The notes beneath the pieces are model-generated. The model ran no database searches. It saw only the letters and a program-made list of their open reading frames with translations, and was not told the DNA's origin. Below are positions 28,701 to 36,160 of a DNA stretch of 59,472 nt, piece by piece (position 1 is the stretch's first letter; every line of letters begins with the position of its first letter). Location of the stretch: positions 1 through 59,472 of the IMG/VR virus record IMGVR_UViG_3300034072_001798; one strand, 5' to 3'. This stretch comes from a virus. The position numbers and the translations under genes were made by a program.

Positions 28701-30964
28701 GTTGAGCCATTCTCACCTGAGGTACCTGAAGTACCTGTTGAACCATTATCACCACTAGTACCATTTGTACCTGTTGAACCACTAGTACCACTTAAACCTG
28801 AAATACCAGATGTACCTTCTTCTCCTGAAGAACCATTTGAACCTGATGTACCTGAAGTACCAGAGATAGCACTTTCACCTGAAGTTCCAGCTTCACCTGA
28901 AGTACCAAATGTACCTGATGTTCCGCTTGAACCAGATGTTTCACTATTTCCTGAAGTTCCAGCTTCACCTGAAGTACCAGATGAACCTGAAGTACCGGAT
29001 AAACCTGAAGTTCCAGCTTCACCTGAAGTGCCTGAGTCGCCACTTGTTCCTGAAGAACCTGATGTGCTTGATCCACCAGAAGTACCAGCAGTACCAGTTG
29101 AACCACTTTGTCCTGAAATACCTGAAGTACCATTTGAACCACTTTCACCTGAAATACCTGATGAACCTGTAGAACCAGACTCACCTGAAATTCCTGAGGT
29201 ACCTGTAGTGCCATCTTCACCAGAGGTACCACTTGTTCCTGTGGAACCAGAATTACCTGAAATTCCTGAAGTACCTATAGTACCGTTAGCTCCTGAACTA
29301 CCTGAGGTGCCAGTTGAACCACTTACACCTGAGATACCTGAAGAACCGATAGTACCGTCTTCACCAGATGTACCAGAAGTTCCTGTTGAACCGGATTCAC
29401 TACTTATTCCTGAGGTACCTGTAGTACCATTTTCACCTGAAGTTCCATTACTTCCTGTAGTGCCACTAGTACCTGCTAAACCTGAAGTTCCTAAGGTGCC
29501 ATTTTCACCTGAGGTTCCATTAGAACCAGTTGTACCAGATGTACCACTTACACCTGATGTACCATTTATTCCATTTTCACCTGATATACCATTTGAACCA
29601 TTTGTACCTGAAGTTCCTGATTCGCCTGAAATTCCTGAAGAACCGTTTTCTCCACTTATTCCATTAGAACCAGTTGTACCAGATGTACCACTTATACCTG
29701 ATGTACCGTCTTCACCTGAAGTACCAGATGTACCATTTTCGCCTGAGGTGCCAGCTAAACCTGAACTACCTGAAGTACCGTCTTCACCTGAAGTTCCGGA
29801 TGTTCCTGAAGTTCCTGAAGTTCCACTTGTTCCTGAACCTGGAAGATCACCAGGTCCTGTTCTACCTGAACTACCTATTGTACCACTTGTGCCACTTGTT
29901 CCTGAAGTACCAGATTCACCTGAGGTACTATTTAAACCTGAAGTACCTGAAGTTCCGTCTTCACCACTAGTACCTGAAGTACCAGATTCACCACTAGTAC
30001 CAGATAATCCTGAAGTACCGGATGTGCCATCTTCACCACTTGTTCCTGAAGTACCAGATTCACCTGAGGTACCATCTAAACCAGACGTACCGGATGTACC
30101 ATTTTCACCAGAAGTACCATTTGTTCCTGTTTGACCTGAAGTTCCTGAAGAACCAGTTGAACCTGAAGTACCATTTATTCCTGAAGTACCTGAAGTACCT
30201 GTTAATCCACTTGTTCCGGCTAAACCTGAAGTACCTGAAGTACCGTCTTCGCCTGAGGTGCCATTTGTACCTATTTCACCACTAGTACCAGATAACCCTG
30301 AAGTACCAGATGTGCCATCTTCACCACTTGTTCCCGATGTACCATTTTCTCCTGAAGTACCGGATGTACCATTTTCTCCTGAAGTACCGGATGTACCCTT
30401 TTCTCCTGAAGTACCGGATGTACCATTTTCGCCTGAAGTGCCAGCATCACCTGAAGTGCCAGAAGTACCATCTATTCCTGAAGTACCGGATGTACCAGTT
30501 TGACCTGAAGAACCAGTTAAACCTGAAGTACCAGAAGTACCACTTGCACCACTTGTTCCTGACTGTCCTGTGGTTCCTGAAGAACCAGCAAAACCACTTG
30601 TACCTGAAGTTGTATTTACATATCCTACAACACCTGTGGTTGGGTTATAAGTTACAACATAATTTATATCTTGAACAGGAAGTGTTTGAAGTATAATTGG
30701 TTGAGATGATCCTGAAATTACTAAAGAACCAGTAATAACAGCTGAACCTGAAAAAGGAAATCCTACTCCTGAACCAGAAACATATACTGTAACACCTGTA
30801 GTATCAAAAGTAGTTAGTTCAACTGAACCTGAAAAATTTAGGAAAGGTACACTAGCACTAACTAATGTACCATTTTGATAAATGTCAATTGTACCACTAC
30901 CATCGGTAGAATTTACTTGGTACACACCAACGGGAACTTGATCTAAAAATCTTACTTGAGCCAT
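22766..30964 (-). CDS. Giant collagen-like (Gly-X-Y) fibre protein, 2732 residues
   Basis: Residues 1-115 are a non-repetitive beta-rich head ([32 protein letters not shown]). About 2380 residues of Gly-X-Y triplets follow, dominated by GTS, GSS, GEN, GED, GNA and GSN, with almost no proline. The last 225 residues form a distinct C-terminal domain ([35 protein letters not shown]), similar to phage fibre tip or decoration modules. The N-terminal third has acidic or Asn triplets and the C-terminal part gains LSR-type triplets. From mid-protein on, one Gly per roughly 24 residues is replaced. It is probably a trimeric neck, whisker or tail fibre: it follows the gp15-like gene and precedes three glycosyltransferases. 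Thr/Ser in X and Y are candidate O-glycosylation sites. Confidence 0.92.
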   Translation of the reverse strand: MAQVRFLDQVPVGVYQVNSTDGSGTIDIYQNGTLVSASVPFLNFSGSVELTTFDTTGVTVYVSGSGVGFPFSGSAVITGSLVISGSSQPIILQTLPVQDINYVVTYNPTTGVVGYVNTTSGTSGFAGSSGTTGQSGTSGASGTSGTSGLTGSSGQTGTSGTSGIDGTSGTSGDAGTSGENGTSGTSGEKGTSGTSGENGTSGTSGENGTSGTSGEDGTSGTSGLSGTSGEIGTNGTSGEDGTSGTSGLAGTSGLTGTSGTSGINGTSGSTGSSGTSGQTGTNGTSGENGTSGTSGLDGTSGESGTSGTSGEDGTSGTSGLSGTSGESGTSGTSGEDGTSGTSGLNSTSGESGTSGTSGTSGTIGSSGRTGPGDLPGSGTSGTSGTSGTSGTSGEDGTSGSSGLAGTSGENGTSGTSGEDGTSGISGTSGTTGSNGISGENGSSGISGESGTSGTNGSNGISGENGINGTSGVSGTSGTTGSNGTSGENGTLGTSGLAGTSGTTGSNGTSGENGTTGTSGISSESGSTGTSGTSGEDGTIGSSGISGVSGSTGTSGSSGANGTIGTSGISGNSGSTGTSGTSGEDGTTGTSGISGESGSTGSSGISGESGSNGTSGISGQSGSTGTAGTSGGSSTSGSSGTSGDSGTSGEAGTSGLSGTSGSSGTSGEAGTSGNSETSGSSGTSGTFGTSGEAGTSGESAISGTSGTSGSNGSSGEEGTSGISGLSGTSGSTGTNGTSGDNGSTGTSGTSGENGSTGTSGISGNSGSTGSAGTSGQNGTFGTSGISGESGTTGSSGTSGEDGTSGTSGISGESGTTGTSGTSGDNGSTGTSGVSSTSGSTGTSGTSGENGTSGTSGTSGESGSSGTSGTSGESGSTGTSGTSGNSETSGSSGTSGSNGSSGNAGTSGLSNTSGTSGSTGTNGSSGDAGTSGLSNISGSSGTTGSNGTSGNAGTSGNSETSGSSGTSGTNGTTGDSGTSGESATSGTSGSTGTNGTTGDAGTSGESATSGTSGSSGTVGSTGDAGTSGVSNTSGSSGTSGSNGSSGEAGTSGLSNTSGSSGTSGTNGTTGDAGTSGESATSGSSGTSGSVGTSGNAGTSGLSTTSGSSGSSGTNGSTGVDGNSGLSRTSGSSGSSGSTGTTGSSGVAGESGLSNTSGTSGSSGSVGTSGNIGTSGLSRTSGSSGTSGTNGTSGDGDLGTSGLSRSSGSSGTSGTNGSTGNAGTSGLSNTSGTSGSSGTNGSTGEAGDSGQSKISGTSGSSGSVGTSGNIGTSGLSRSSGSSGTSGTNGTSGDGDLGTSGLSRSSGSSGTSGTNGSTGDAGTSGNSNTSGSAGTSGSNGSSGAAGTSGISNVSGSSGSSGSNGSTGAAGTNGLSQLSGTSGSSGSNGSSGNAGNSGASATSGTSGSTGTSGSVGVSGNAGTSGASNTSGSSGSTGTNGTSGVAGTSGLSNTSGSSGSTGTSGSSGAAGASGASATSGTSGSSGSTGTSGSSGAAGASGASATSGTSGSTGTNGTSGNVGTSGLSRSSGSSGSSGSIGTSGNDGTSGLSRTSGSSGSAGTNGTSGNDGTSGSSRTSGSSGTSGSSGSTGTNGTSGNAGTSGASNTSGSSGSTGTNGSAGVAGTSGLSNTSGSSGTTGSNGTSGNAGTSGVSANSGTSGSTGTAGTTGAAGTSGSSNTSGSSGTTGSNGTSGNAGTSGLSRSSGSSGSSGTVGTSGNDGTSGLSRTSGSSGSTGTNGNSGNAGTSGLSATSGSSGSTGTAGTTGNAGTSGVSANSGTSGTTGSNGTSGNSGNAGTSGLSNTSGSSGTTGSVGTSGVAGTSGPSQTSGTSGSSGTNGSSGDTSNSGLSRTSGSSGSTGTNGTSGNSGNAGTSGASATSGTSGSAGTSGTSGNAGTSGASANSGTSGSAGTAGTSGNTGTSGLSRTSGSSGTTGSNGTSGNNGTSGNSGNSGTNGTTGSNGTSGNNGNNGNSGLSGTSGTTGSNGTSGNSGNAGTSGLSRTSGSSGTNGSNGTSGNNGTSGNAGTSGLSRSSGSSGTTGSNGNSGNAGNSGLSATSGSSGTNGSNGNSGNAGTSGLSRTSGSSGTNGSNGTSGNNGTSGNAGTSGLSRSSGSSGTTGSNGTSGNAGNSGNAGTSGLSATSGSSGTNGSNGNSGNAGNSGLSQTSGTSGSSGTNGSNGNSGNAGTSGLSRSSGSSGTTGSNGNSGNSGNSGTSGLSATSGSSGTTGSSGNSGNAGNSGLSRTSGSSGTSGSSGTTGSNGNSGNAGNSGLSRSSGSSGTSGSSGTTGSSGNSGNAGNSGLSRTSGSSGTSGSSGSNGTSGNSGNSGNAGTSGLSRSSGSSGTSGSSGTTGSSGNSGNAGNSGLSRTSGSSGTSGSSGSNGTSGNSGNSGNAGTSGLSRSSGSSGTNGSNGNSGNNGVSGNSGNSGTSGSNGSSGNSGNNGNSGASGTSGTTGSSGTNGVSGNKGNSGVSALSGSSGSSGSNGTSGANGTNGTSGVAGTSGQSINGTSGISGGVFTNQPDYLVRTTSTTTVQSVSFLYADITNTRLGVNTTGPTQTLDVNGSVSFSGENVLWSDAENYLWAGDTALSGTTITAKLYPGHTSILDPNQAAVYVQGTILHSQTSGEALTVGQLVHYQAASGQWFRTDADALSTTEFILGVVLRTVAGVGNEISVLIDGIYTTNLIDGVATIGDPLYVGTTAGNVSATVPTAAGSIIRGVGNVIRQNGAYYTINFRPDTTYFTNG
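23461..30614 (-). repeat. Coding repeat array for Gly-X-Y triplets
   Basis: Roughly 7.1 kb of 9-bp units coding Gly-X-Y, with higher-order units near 72 bp in the part coding the C-terminal half. The opposite strand is open in several long frames because the repeat lacks their stop codons; those frames code Pro/Glu/Val-rich repeats and are shadows. Such an array is prone to slippage and to misassembly, so its exact length may vary between isolates. Confidence 0.9.
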
Positions 30965-30980
30965 TCTTCAGGGTTTGTCT

Positions 30981-30992
30981 TATATAAATATT
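30981..30992 (-). promoter_or_regulatory. Late-motif copy before collagen-like fibre gene
   Basis: Coding strand AATATTTATATA, 16 bases upstream of the fibre ATG, within the 37-base gap after the gp15-like gene. Confidence 0.5.
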
Positions 30993-31001
30993 GGAAAAAA
31001 A

Positions 31002-31955
31002 TTATAGTGCATTAATCCTTTTTTTTGTTTGTAAAGAATTTGTTGGATCTGTGACTGTAATAGTTCCATCGCTGTTAACAGGGCTATTATATAAGGCATC
31101 CAAAGAAGATGCTTCAACTGAAAATATAATTTTTGTTGTTTCTGTATATTTTTTAATAGAATTAATATCTTTTTGTAAAATTTCGGGAACAATATATCCA
31201 TTTAATCTAATATTAAAAGTACTTCTAACTATTCTTTCATCATCTTGGCTTAATTCAGTTTGAAAACCAAAGGAATCAATCATAGCTCTAAATTTATATC
31301 TTTGTGGGTCACCCCAATAGGCATCAGAAGCATATTCAATTGCTTCGACTATTTTGTTGAGTTGTTCTACATAATATGTAAATACAGCACATGTATATGA
31401 TATTGTAATGTAATCCGGAATAACAGTTGCATAATATTGTTTTTCTGGGATTCTATTAGTTAAAACTTTAAAATTATCATATGAATTTCTAGCATCATAT
31501 TTTTTTGTAGAAACACTATAATTATGAGGGTTATTAGCGTCTAATTTATTACCTACAGATCTAACTTTTTCTAAAGACTCACGTTTAAACATAATTAAAG
31601 GAGCCATAATTTTAGATTTTTGATCTCTGTAGTATCCATCTTTTTGAAATGATTTCCATTTTTCAGGAGAACCATAAATTATAGGAACCGGTAAACGAGC
31701 ACCATTTTGTATAACGGAAGGTTGAATAACATTTTCAAAATAATAAAATACAGCTTCATCAATATCTTTAATACCAATACTAAAAGGTTTTGTATTATCA
31801 TTACGAAATGATGTCTGTAATGCACGGTTAACACCAGGAACATTAGAGTCGGCGTAGTTTGGATTTCCCGCTGGTATATACGTTGATACATGCTGTTCAA
31901 CGCTAATTTCACGTTGAGTCTTAGGTGTTGGTTTATTTAATCTTCCATTACTCAT
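31002..31955 (-). CDS. gp15: Tail sheath stabiliser/terminator, T4 gp15-like
   Basis: A 317-residue protein. The layout follows T4 gp15: an N-terminal region leading into VPIIYGSPEKWKSFQ, then PLIMFKRESLEKVRS, then ITISYTCAVFTYYVEQLNKI and IDSFGFQTEL. A C-terminal strand NIRLNGYIVPE ends the core, as in gp15 (VNGWMYPP). T4 gp15 has 272 residues. gp15 caps the sheath and tube and joins them to the neck. It overlaps the gp14-like gene by one base and follows gp13/gp14-like genes in T4 order. Moderate to good confidence, helped by gene order. Confidence 0.75.
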   Translation of the reverse strand: MSNGRLNKPTPKTQREISVEQHVSTYIPAGNPNYADSNVPGVNRALQTSFRNDNTKPFSIGIKDIDEAVFYYFENVIQPSVIQNGARLPVPIIYGSPEKWKSFQKDGYYRDQKSKIMAPLIMFKRESLEKVRSVGNKLDANNPHNYSVSTKKYDARNSYDNFKVLTNRIPEKQYYATVIPDYITISYTCAVFTYYVEQLNKIVEAIEYASDAYWGDPQRYKFRAMIDSFGFQTELSQDDERIVRSTFNIRLNGYIVPEILQKDINSIKKYTETTKIIFSVEASSLDALYNSPVNSDGTITVTDPTNSLQTKKRINAL

Positions 31956-32476
31956 TATAATCTCGATAATTCTATATTAATTTTATCAGATGGAGTATAA
32001 TGTGCTTTACAAATTACAGATACACTATATCCAAATTGACCTAAATCTTCTTCATAGGGGTTATTTCCTTCTCCATCTAAATAAGGATATTCAGGATCTT
32101 TACCTACAAAGAATTGAGCTGTACTAACATTATCTATTTCCCAATATCCATTTTGATACATAATAATATCTCCAGCTTCAGGGTATACATTAGCATCAAC
32201 TAAATCATCTTTTAAAAATTTATAAGTTACTTGCCATTTAAAATCTACCCCAAAATCATCTACTGGGTTTTCAAATTGACTTGTTTCTATTAAAGCAAAT
32301 AATATTACTGGGTCTGCAAAATTTCTACCTTCAACTGATTCACCATACATATTTACTTTAGTTGTAGTAACATTATATTTATAAAACACACATTGTTGAG
32401 AAATAATATCTTGCATCAATTCGCGATTTACGAATCGAAACATAGAAATATCTCTCATTTGTCCGTATAATGCCAT
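31955..32476 (-). CDS. gp14: Neck/head-completion protein, T4 gp14-like
   Basis: A 173-residue protein beginning MALYGQMRDISMFRFVNREL, with KVNMYGESVEGRNF, then VDFKWQVTYKFLKDDL and GDIIMYQNGYWEIDNV. The last pattern (GDII, aromatic, WEI) is typical of neck proteins of T4-like phages. It is shorter than T4 gp14 (256). It is followed at once by the gp15-like gene and preceded by a gp13-like gene. It forms the head-to-tail joining ring by inference from family and order. Confidence 0.65.
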   Translation of the reverse strand: MALYGQMRDISMFRFVNRELMQDIISQQCVFYKYNVTTTKVNMYGESVEGRNFADPVILFALIETSQFENPVDDFGVDFKWQVTYKFLKDDLVDANVYPEAGDIIMYQNGYWEIDNVSTAQFFVGKDPEYPYLDGEGNNPYEEDLGQFGYSVSVICKAHYTPSDKINIELSRL

Positions 32477-32477
32477 G

Positions 32478-33710
32478 TTATCCTATAAATATTGTCATTG
32501 GTACTTGGTTAATCTCAGCAACTCTTGCTACCGATTCTGCTGCTCTTCTTTCAAGTAATGCTTGACGTGAAGTTTGATCAAAATATTCTCTTAATCTTGT
32601 TATTAATGCTGTTTTTTCTGCTTCAGCTGATGTAACTAAAGAATCTCCGTTTAATGTTACTTCAGCTCCTGGGATTGGAACAGAAGCATATTTATTTCTT
32701 ACTAAACCTAACATTTCTTTAGCTTTTGCTAAAGTATATTCAAAAATCCAACTTCTACCTATTGAATTAATTTTAGAATAATTTGGATTTAAATATGGAG
32801 CTGTAGCTGTATCTGTAATTTTATTAGTACCATCAGCAAAGGCTACATCTATTCTATCTTGTATTTTAATAAAATCAAATATTAAATAATGTCCATACCC
32901 TAAATCTCCGCCTCCGTCAAAATCATCTCCTGTTAAACCAGTTCCGGGGATTGGGAATACTGAAATAATATTATTAATGATATTAAAAGTATAATTTGAT
33001 AAAGTTACTGTATTTTGCATTTCAATGGCTTGCAAGTTTTGAATTGTAAAACTTGTAGGCATCATTAAATAATTTGCATATCCATAACCTAAACCATAAA
33101 CACCTGCAGGGGGAACTCCTCCTAATCCACCTTGTCCGGCTAATAAAGTTGGTGAATATAATTGATTAATTGCTGGTGGTGGTTGGTAAAATACATTTTT
33201 AATTTCAATTCCACCGGAGATTCCTAAATCTAAAGCCCATGTGGATAAATCATAATCTTGTACTCCAGGAATAAGTTCTAATTGACCTTTAAACCAAGTT
33301 ACATTACCACCTGCTCCGGCTTCTTCTCCATATTGTTGAGATAATCTAACAATAGTAGAAAATGTAGGTGTAAATATAGAATTATTTACATCTATTAATG
33401 TAGATGCTCCTTCTAAAGATAAATAATTATCTCTTAATTGAAAAGCATATAATTCATTTCCGTATACTGTTACTGCTTCTTCAAAAGCAGCAAAAAAGTT
33501 AATTTGTTGCAATTCAACATTTTCAATAGGATAACCTAAATGTAAGGCACAAAAGTTAGATACTTTATTTGCATCTGTTTGGAATTGGGGATCGTTATCA
33601 TAAAATCCAAACGGTGTTGGAGGAGGCCATTGTCCACTAACATAATAGTCATTATATACTTGAGCAAATGAAGCTGAACCGGGCCAAATAGGGATTACAG
33701 TAGATGCCAT
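32478..33710 (-). CDS. gp13: Neck protein, T4 gp13-like
   Basis: A 410-residue protein. An early helical part (FCALHLGYPIENVELQQINF, then FAAFEEAVTVYGNEL) is followed by TWFKGQLELIPGVQDYDL and a long beta-rich middle with Gly-rich loops (GGLGGVPPAGVYGLGYGY). The C-terminus has EYTLAKAKEMLGLVRNKY and ALLERRAAESVARV. The pattern resembles T4_neck-protein (gp13) of marine T4-like phages, which have the same helix-then-VQDYDL arrangement. Gene order gp13-gp14-gp15 supports it. T4 gp13 has 309 residues, so this one carries insertions. Confidence 0.65.
   Translation of the reverse strand: MASTVIPIWPGSASFAQVYNDYYVSGQWPPPTPFGFYDNDPQFQTDANKVSNFCALHLGYPIENVELQQINFFAAFEEAVTVYGNELYAFQLRDNYLSLEGASTLIDVNNSIFTPTFSTIVRLSQQYGEEAGAGGNVTWFKGQLELIPGVQDYDLSTWALDLGISGGIEIKNVFYQPPPAINQLYSPTLLAGQGGLGGVPPAGVYGLGYGYANYLMMPTSFTIQNLQAIEMQNTVTLSNYTFNIINNIISVFPIPGTGLTGDDFDGGGDLGYGHYLIFDFIKIQDRIDVAFADGTNKITDTATAPYLNPNYSKINSIGRSWIFEYTLAKAKEMLGLVRNKYASVPIPGAEVTLNGDSLVTSAEAEKTALITRLREYFDQTSRQALLERRAAESVARVAEINQVPMTIFIG
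32483..32493 (-). promoter_or_regulatory. Late-motif copy before gp14-like gene
   Basis: Coding strand AATATTTATAG, then GATAAC and the ATG, overlapping the last codons of the gp13-like gene. The spacing to the ATG is only six bases. Confidence 0.4.
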
Positions 33711-33721
33711 AAATTTATTTT

Positions 33722-33733
33722 GTTATAAATATG
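33722..33733 (-). promoter_or_regulatory. Late-motif copy before gp13-like gene
   Basis: Coding strand CATATTTATAAC, 11 bases before the ATG, and starting immediately after the T-run of the preceding terminator. Confidence 0.55.
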
Positions 33734-33763
33734 AAAAAAAAGGGTTCCATTTTAGGAACCCTT
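33734..33763 (-). terminator. Rho-independent terminator after small hexapeptide-repeat gene
   Basis: A 9-bp stem (AAGGGTTCC/GGAACCCTT, 6-base loop) is followed on the coding strand by a run of eight T. It lies 22 bases past the stop of the 117-residue gene. It abuts the late motif of the gp13-like gene. Confidence 0.88.
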
Positions 33764-33785
33764 ATATATTTATTTTTAATTTTAA

Positions 33786-34139
33786 TTAAAATAAAGCAAC
33801 CCATGCACCTCCTGAAGAGAAGAAAGGAATACCACTTGATGAAACAGCAAATGAAGCTGGATATGTAGTAGCTGATGGGAGGGTACTTTGAGTAGTTAAA
33901 GTAATTAAAGAAGATCCTGTTAATACTATTGAACCTGTTATAATAAAATCACCTATCAATACACTTGAACCTGTAATTGTTGAAGAACCAGATACAACAT
34001 TACTTCCTATAGTAGTATTTGAGCCACTAATTATTTGTGAACCAGTTACTGAGTGAGAACCTGTAAAATGTTGGAAGTTAGCATCTAACTCTTGAATAGT
34101 TAATGCTGATCCTTTTGTTTGTCTATACGTTAATGCCAT
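33786..34139 (-). CDS. Small hexapeptide-repeat fibre-like protein
   Basis: A 117-residue protein. The N-terminus MALTYRQTKGSALTIQELD is of a type often seen at the start of short phage fibre proteins. Residues about 28-81 are nine consecutive hexapeptides of the form G-S-x-x-I/V-x (GSHSVT, GSQIIS, GSNTTI, and so on), suggesting a beta-helix or intertwined trimeric beta-structure. The C-terminal 35 residues (LPSATTYPASFAVSSSG) end with GGAWVALF. The hexapeptide part resembles the N-terminal head of the collagen-like fibre ([11 protein letters not shown]). It is flanked by its own late motif and terminator. It is probably a minor fibre or head decoration. Confidence 0.7.
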   Translation of the reverse strand: MALTYRQTKGSALTIQELDANFQHFTGSHSVTGSQIISGSNTTIGSNVVSGSSTITGSSVLIGDFIITGSIVLTGSSLITLTTQSTLPSATTYPASFAVSSSGIPFFSSGGAWVALF

Positions 34140-34149
34140 GGTTTATTTT

Positions 34150-34161
34150 ATTATAAATATT
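34150..34161 (-). promoter_or_regulatory. Late-motif copy before small hexapeptide-repeat gene
   Basis: Coding strand AATATTTATAAT, then AAAATAAACC and the ATG, a 10-base gap. Confidence 0.5.
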
Positions 34162-34666
34162 ATGAAGATGCTACAATGTATTCTAATTGAATAGAACCTG
34201 TATATGTAGTATCTGTATCTCCTGCTTTTGCTTTGATTTCACTAATATAAACAAAATCTGAATAATATTGTTCATCTACATATCCTTCTACAACATAATC
34301 TCCCACCTGTGAGGCATTAAAATCATCATTACTTAACATAAGAGATTTACCCGGATCTACTTTAAACACAACAGACTCATCATTTGTTTTAATAATGTAT
34401 ACACTAGCAAATTTATTACTTGTTGTTAAATTTGTAATTCTAATATATTTAACATCTGAGTTTACAAAGGATCCTGGAGTTTGTTCTGGTTCTGAGTTTG
34501 TAAAAGCTATAATACCTACTCCAGATCCACTAAAATCATATGGAATTGTATCTATCCTACGAACAAATTGGTTAACAGAAGGTATAACAACAGTATTAAC
34601 AGCCGTCTCAATATTATTATTGGGAAGTAAGATTTGTTCCTGTATAGTGACAGTTAAATTTGACAT
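34160..34666 (-). CDS. Putative beta-rich virion protein
   Basis: A 168-residue protein, MSNLTVTIQEQILLPNNN, rich in beta-prone residues. It has FSGSGVGIIAFTNSEPEQTP, YIRITNLTTSNKFASVYI and the C-terminal TYTGSIQLEYIVASS. I recall similar proteins in marine Bacteroidota-type T4-like contigs, next to fibre and neck genes. There is no catalytic motif and no signal peptide. A head decoration or fibre protein is likely by context. Confidence 0.65.
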   Translation of the reverse strand: MSNLTVTIQEQILLPNNNIETAVNTVVIPSVNQFVRRIDTIPYDFSGSGVGIIAFTNSEPEQTPGSFVNSDVKYIRITNLTTSNKFASVYIIKTNDESVVFKVDPGKSLMLSNDDFNASQVGDYVVEGYVDEQYYSDFVYISEIKAKAGDTDTTYTGSIQLEYIVASS

Positions 34667-34680
34667 GATTTATGTGTTTG

Positions 34681-34691
34681 CTATAAATATT
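34681..34691 (-). promoter_or_regulatory. Late-motif copy before the 168-residue virion gene
   Basis: Coding strand AATATTTATAG, 14 bases from the ATG at 34666, in the short gap after the phoH gene. Confidence 0.45.
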
Positions 34692-34710
34692 ACAAAAATA
34701 TTTTTCTTCC

Positions 34711-35445
34711 TTATTTTTTAGCTCTTCCGCTTGTTCCTGCGGAACCAGTTGTAATTCCTATTTCTGCAGCTTCTTCGTACATTTGTAACAGGTCATCTAC
34801 GATAGGATCTCTATGATTTTGTTTAAGAGTAATACCTACCATATTTTTTATTTTACGAGATGCTGTATATAGAAATCTAAAGCCTGAATCACGTTTGGCT
34901 TTTAAATCGACTTGATAATCATCACCACAAACAATCATTTTAGAACGTAAACCAATGCGAGTAGCAATCATTTCCATTTGTTCATGAGTAACATTTTGTG
35001 CCTCATCTACAATAATACAAGAATCTAAGAATGTTCTACCTCGCATAAACGCTAAAGGTACAATTTCTATTTTACCGTCATTAATAAGAGCTTCTACTTT
35101 TTCTTTATCATAAAGAGAATACATATTTTGATAAATTGGTTGTACCCAAGGGTCCATTTTTTCTCTTAAGTCACCTGGTAAGAAACCAATTTCTTCTCTT
35201 GATACTGTTGGGCGAGTAATTATAATTTTCTCAAAATGTCTTCTTAATAGACCATCTAATGCAATTTGACAAGCAAGTAATGTTTTACCTGAACCTGCTC
35301 TACCTGCTAAAATAGTAAGTGTATTATTTAGTATTTCTTCCTTAGCAGCTTTTTGCTCTTCGTTTAACGGGATTTTAAATTTAATTGGATTTTTGATAAT
35401 TCTTTTTTCTCTAAATACCTCATCGGTATGATGGTTTGATGCCAT
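34711..35445 (-). CDS. phoH: PhoH-like P-loop ATPase
   Basis: A 244-residue PhoH-family protein. It has KIPLNEEQKAAKEEILNN (Q-motif-like), Walker A LAGRAGSGKTLLA, the family motif IIITRPTVSREEIGFLPG, Walker B SCIIVDEAQNVTHEQM, sensor-like MIVCGDDYQVDL and SGFRFLY. PhoH is very common in marine T4-like phages. It is thought to act as an RNA-related ATPase or helicase and its role in infection is unsettled. The gene overlaps the end of the phosphatidylserine-decarboxylase-like gene by 26 bases. The C-terminus SAGTSGRAKK is a short Gly/Ser tail. Confidence 0.92.
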   Translation of the reverse strand: MASNHHTDEVFREKRIIKNPIKFKIPLNEEQKAAKEEILNNTLTILAGRAGSGKTLLACQIALDGLLRRHFEKIIITRPTVSREEIGFLPGDLREKMDPWVQPIYQNMYSLYDKEKVEALINDGKIEIVPLAFMRGRTFLDSCIIVDEAQNVTHEQMEMIATRIGLRSKMIVCGDDYQVDLKAKRDSGFRFLYTASRKIKNMVGITLKQNHRDPIVDDLLQMYEEAAEIGITTGSAGTSGRAKK

Positions 35446-36160
35446 TGTCTTTTAAATTAAGTTTTACTAACTTATCGAGACCTGCATTAACGTGCATAGC
35501 ATCATCTAATACAAGCTCGAAATCAAATCTTTCATCCAGAGGTAGAACTAAGTCTACTTGGGAACCCCATCGGATTAAGCTAAATCTTTCATTTTGAGCT
35601 ACTAAATCCATTTGGTGTTTAAAGGGTGCAATCACGTTTACATCCTCATCGGCTATTTGTATTAGATAGTATGTGTAATCTAGAGAAGGAACATACACTT
35701 GGTTAAACATTCGTTCGTTATACTTCAAATAATCCATATTGTTAGGATTGATTACCTTATTTAAGATATCCTTCTCAACCGCTAACATTGGTTTATTTGT
35801 AGATTCAATGGGTTCTAAGTGTCTATATTTAAGTATTCCACCATAGGGTATGCGGTTTATGTGAACGTCATAAAATGACATAAATATACCGATAACCAAT
35901 GAGGGTTTATTATAATCACTATCACCCATTACATCCTTTAAGGTATAATTCATACCTTTAATTTCCACAACTGATTCATCAGGTTGGACTACTTTTTGAT
36001 ATAGAATTGTTCCATCCGCTGGGCTATAAAAATGCTCATAATCAATATAGTTTGGGCGGAGTGGGTCTCTAAAAAAGAAAGTATTTGATAATTCTCCTAC
36101 AGGAAGTTTTTGTAATTCTTTAACTTCACCGTTTAGCCAATCTTCTAGTATTTGAGCCAT
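35420..36160 (-). CDS. psd: Phosphatidylserine-decarboxylase-like protein
   Basis: A 246-residue protein. Features of the PSD family: FYSPADGTILY near residue 43, then GIFMSFYDVHINRIPYGG (the conserved F-x-DVH-x-NR segment with the catalytic His), and RFSLIRWGSQVDLVLP near residue 195, where the Gly-Ser bond would be the self-cleavage site generating a pyruvoyl alpha chain. This fits the short soluble PSD type rather than the membrane-anchored LGST type. The activity would convert phosphatidylserine to phosphatidylethanolamine. It overlaps phoH and abuts the amidinotransferase-fold gene, forming a small auxiliary metabolic cluster within the head and neck region. Family call good; activity unproven. 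Confidence 0.82.
   Translation of the reverse strand: MAQILEDWLNGEVKELQKLPVGELSNTFFFRDPLRPNYIDYEHFYSPADGTILYQKVVQPDESVVEIKGMNYTLKDVMGDSDYNKPSLVIGIFMSFYDVHINRIPYGGILKYRHLEPIESTNKPMLAVEKDILNKVINPNNMDYLKYNERMFNQVYVPSLDYTYYLIQIADEDVNVIAPFKHQMDLVAQNERFSLIRWGSQVDLVLPLDERFDFELVLDDAMHVNAGLDKLVKLNLKDNGIKPSYR

Noticed and set aside
23461-30614. Very long plus-strand open frames coding Pro/Glu/Val-rich or Leu/Tyr-rich repeats
   Set aside because: They are antisense shadows of the Gly-X-Y repeat. The codons used for Gly, Thr and Ser give no stop codons on the other strand. No plus-strand gene exists elsewhere in the window and there is no start context.
23461-30614. A CRISPR-like or minisatellite array
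   Set aside because: The repeats are in frame, 9 bp based with variable units, and lack fixed-length repeats with unique spacers. The whole array is explained by a coding frame with normal ends.
34711-34740. The Gly/Ser tail of PhoH (SAGTSG) as a relic of the collagen repeat
   Set aside because: Only one or two triplets match, which is expected by chance for a flexible C-terminus.
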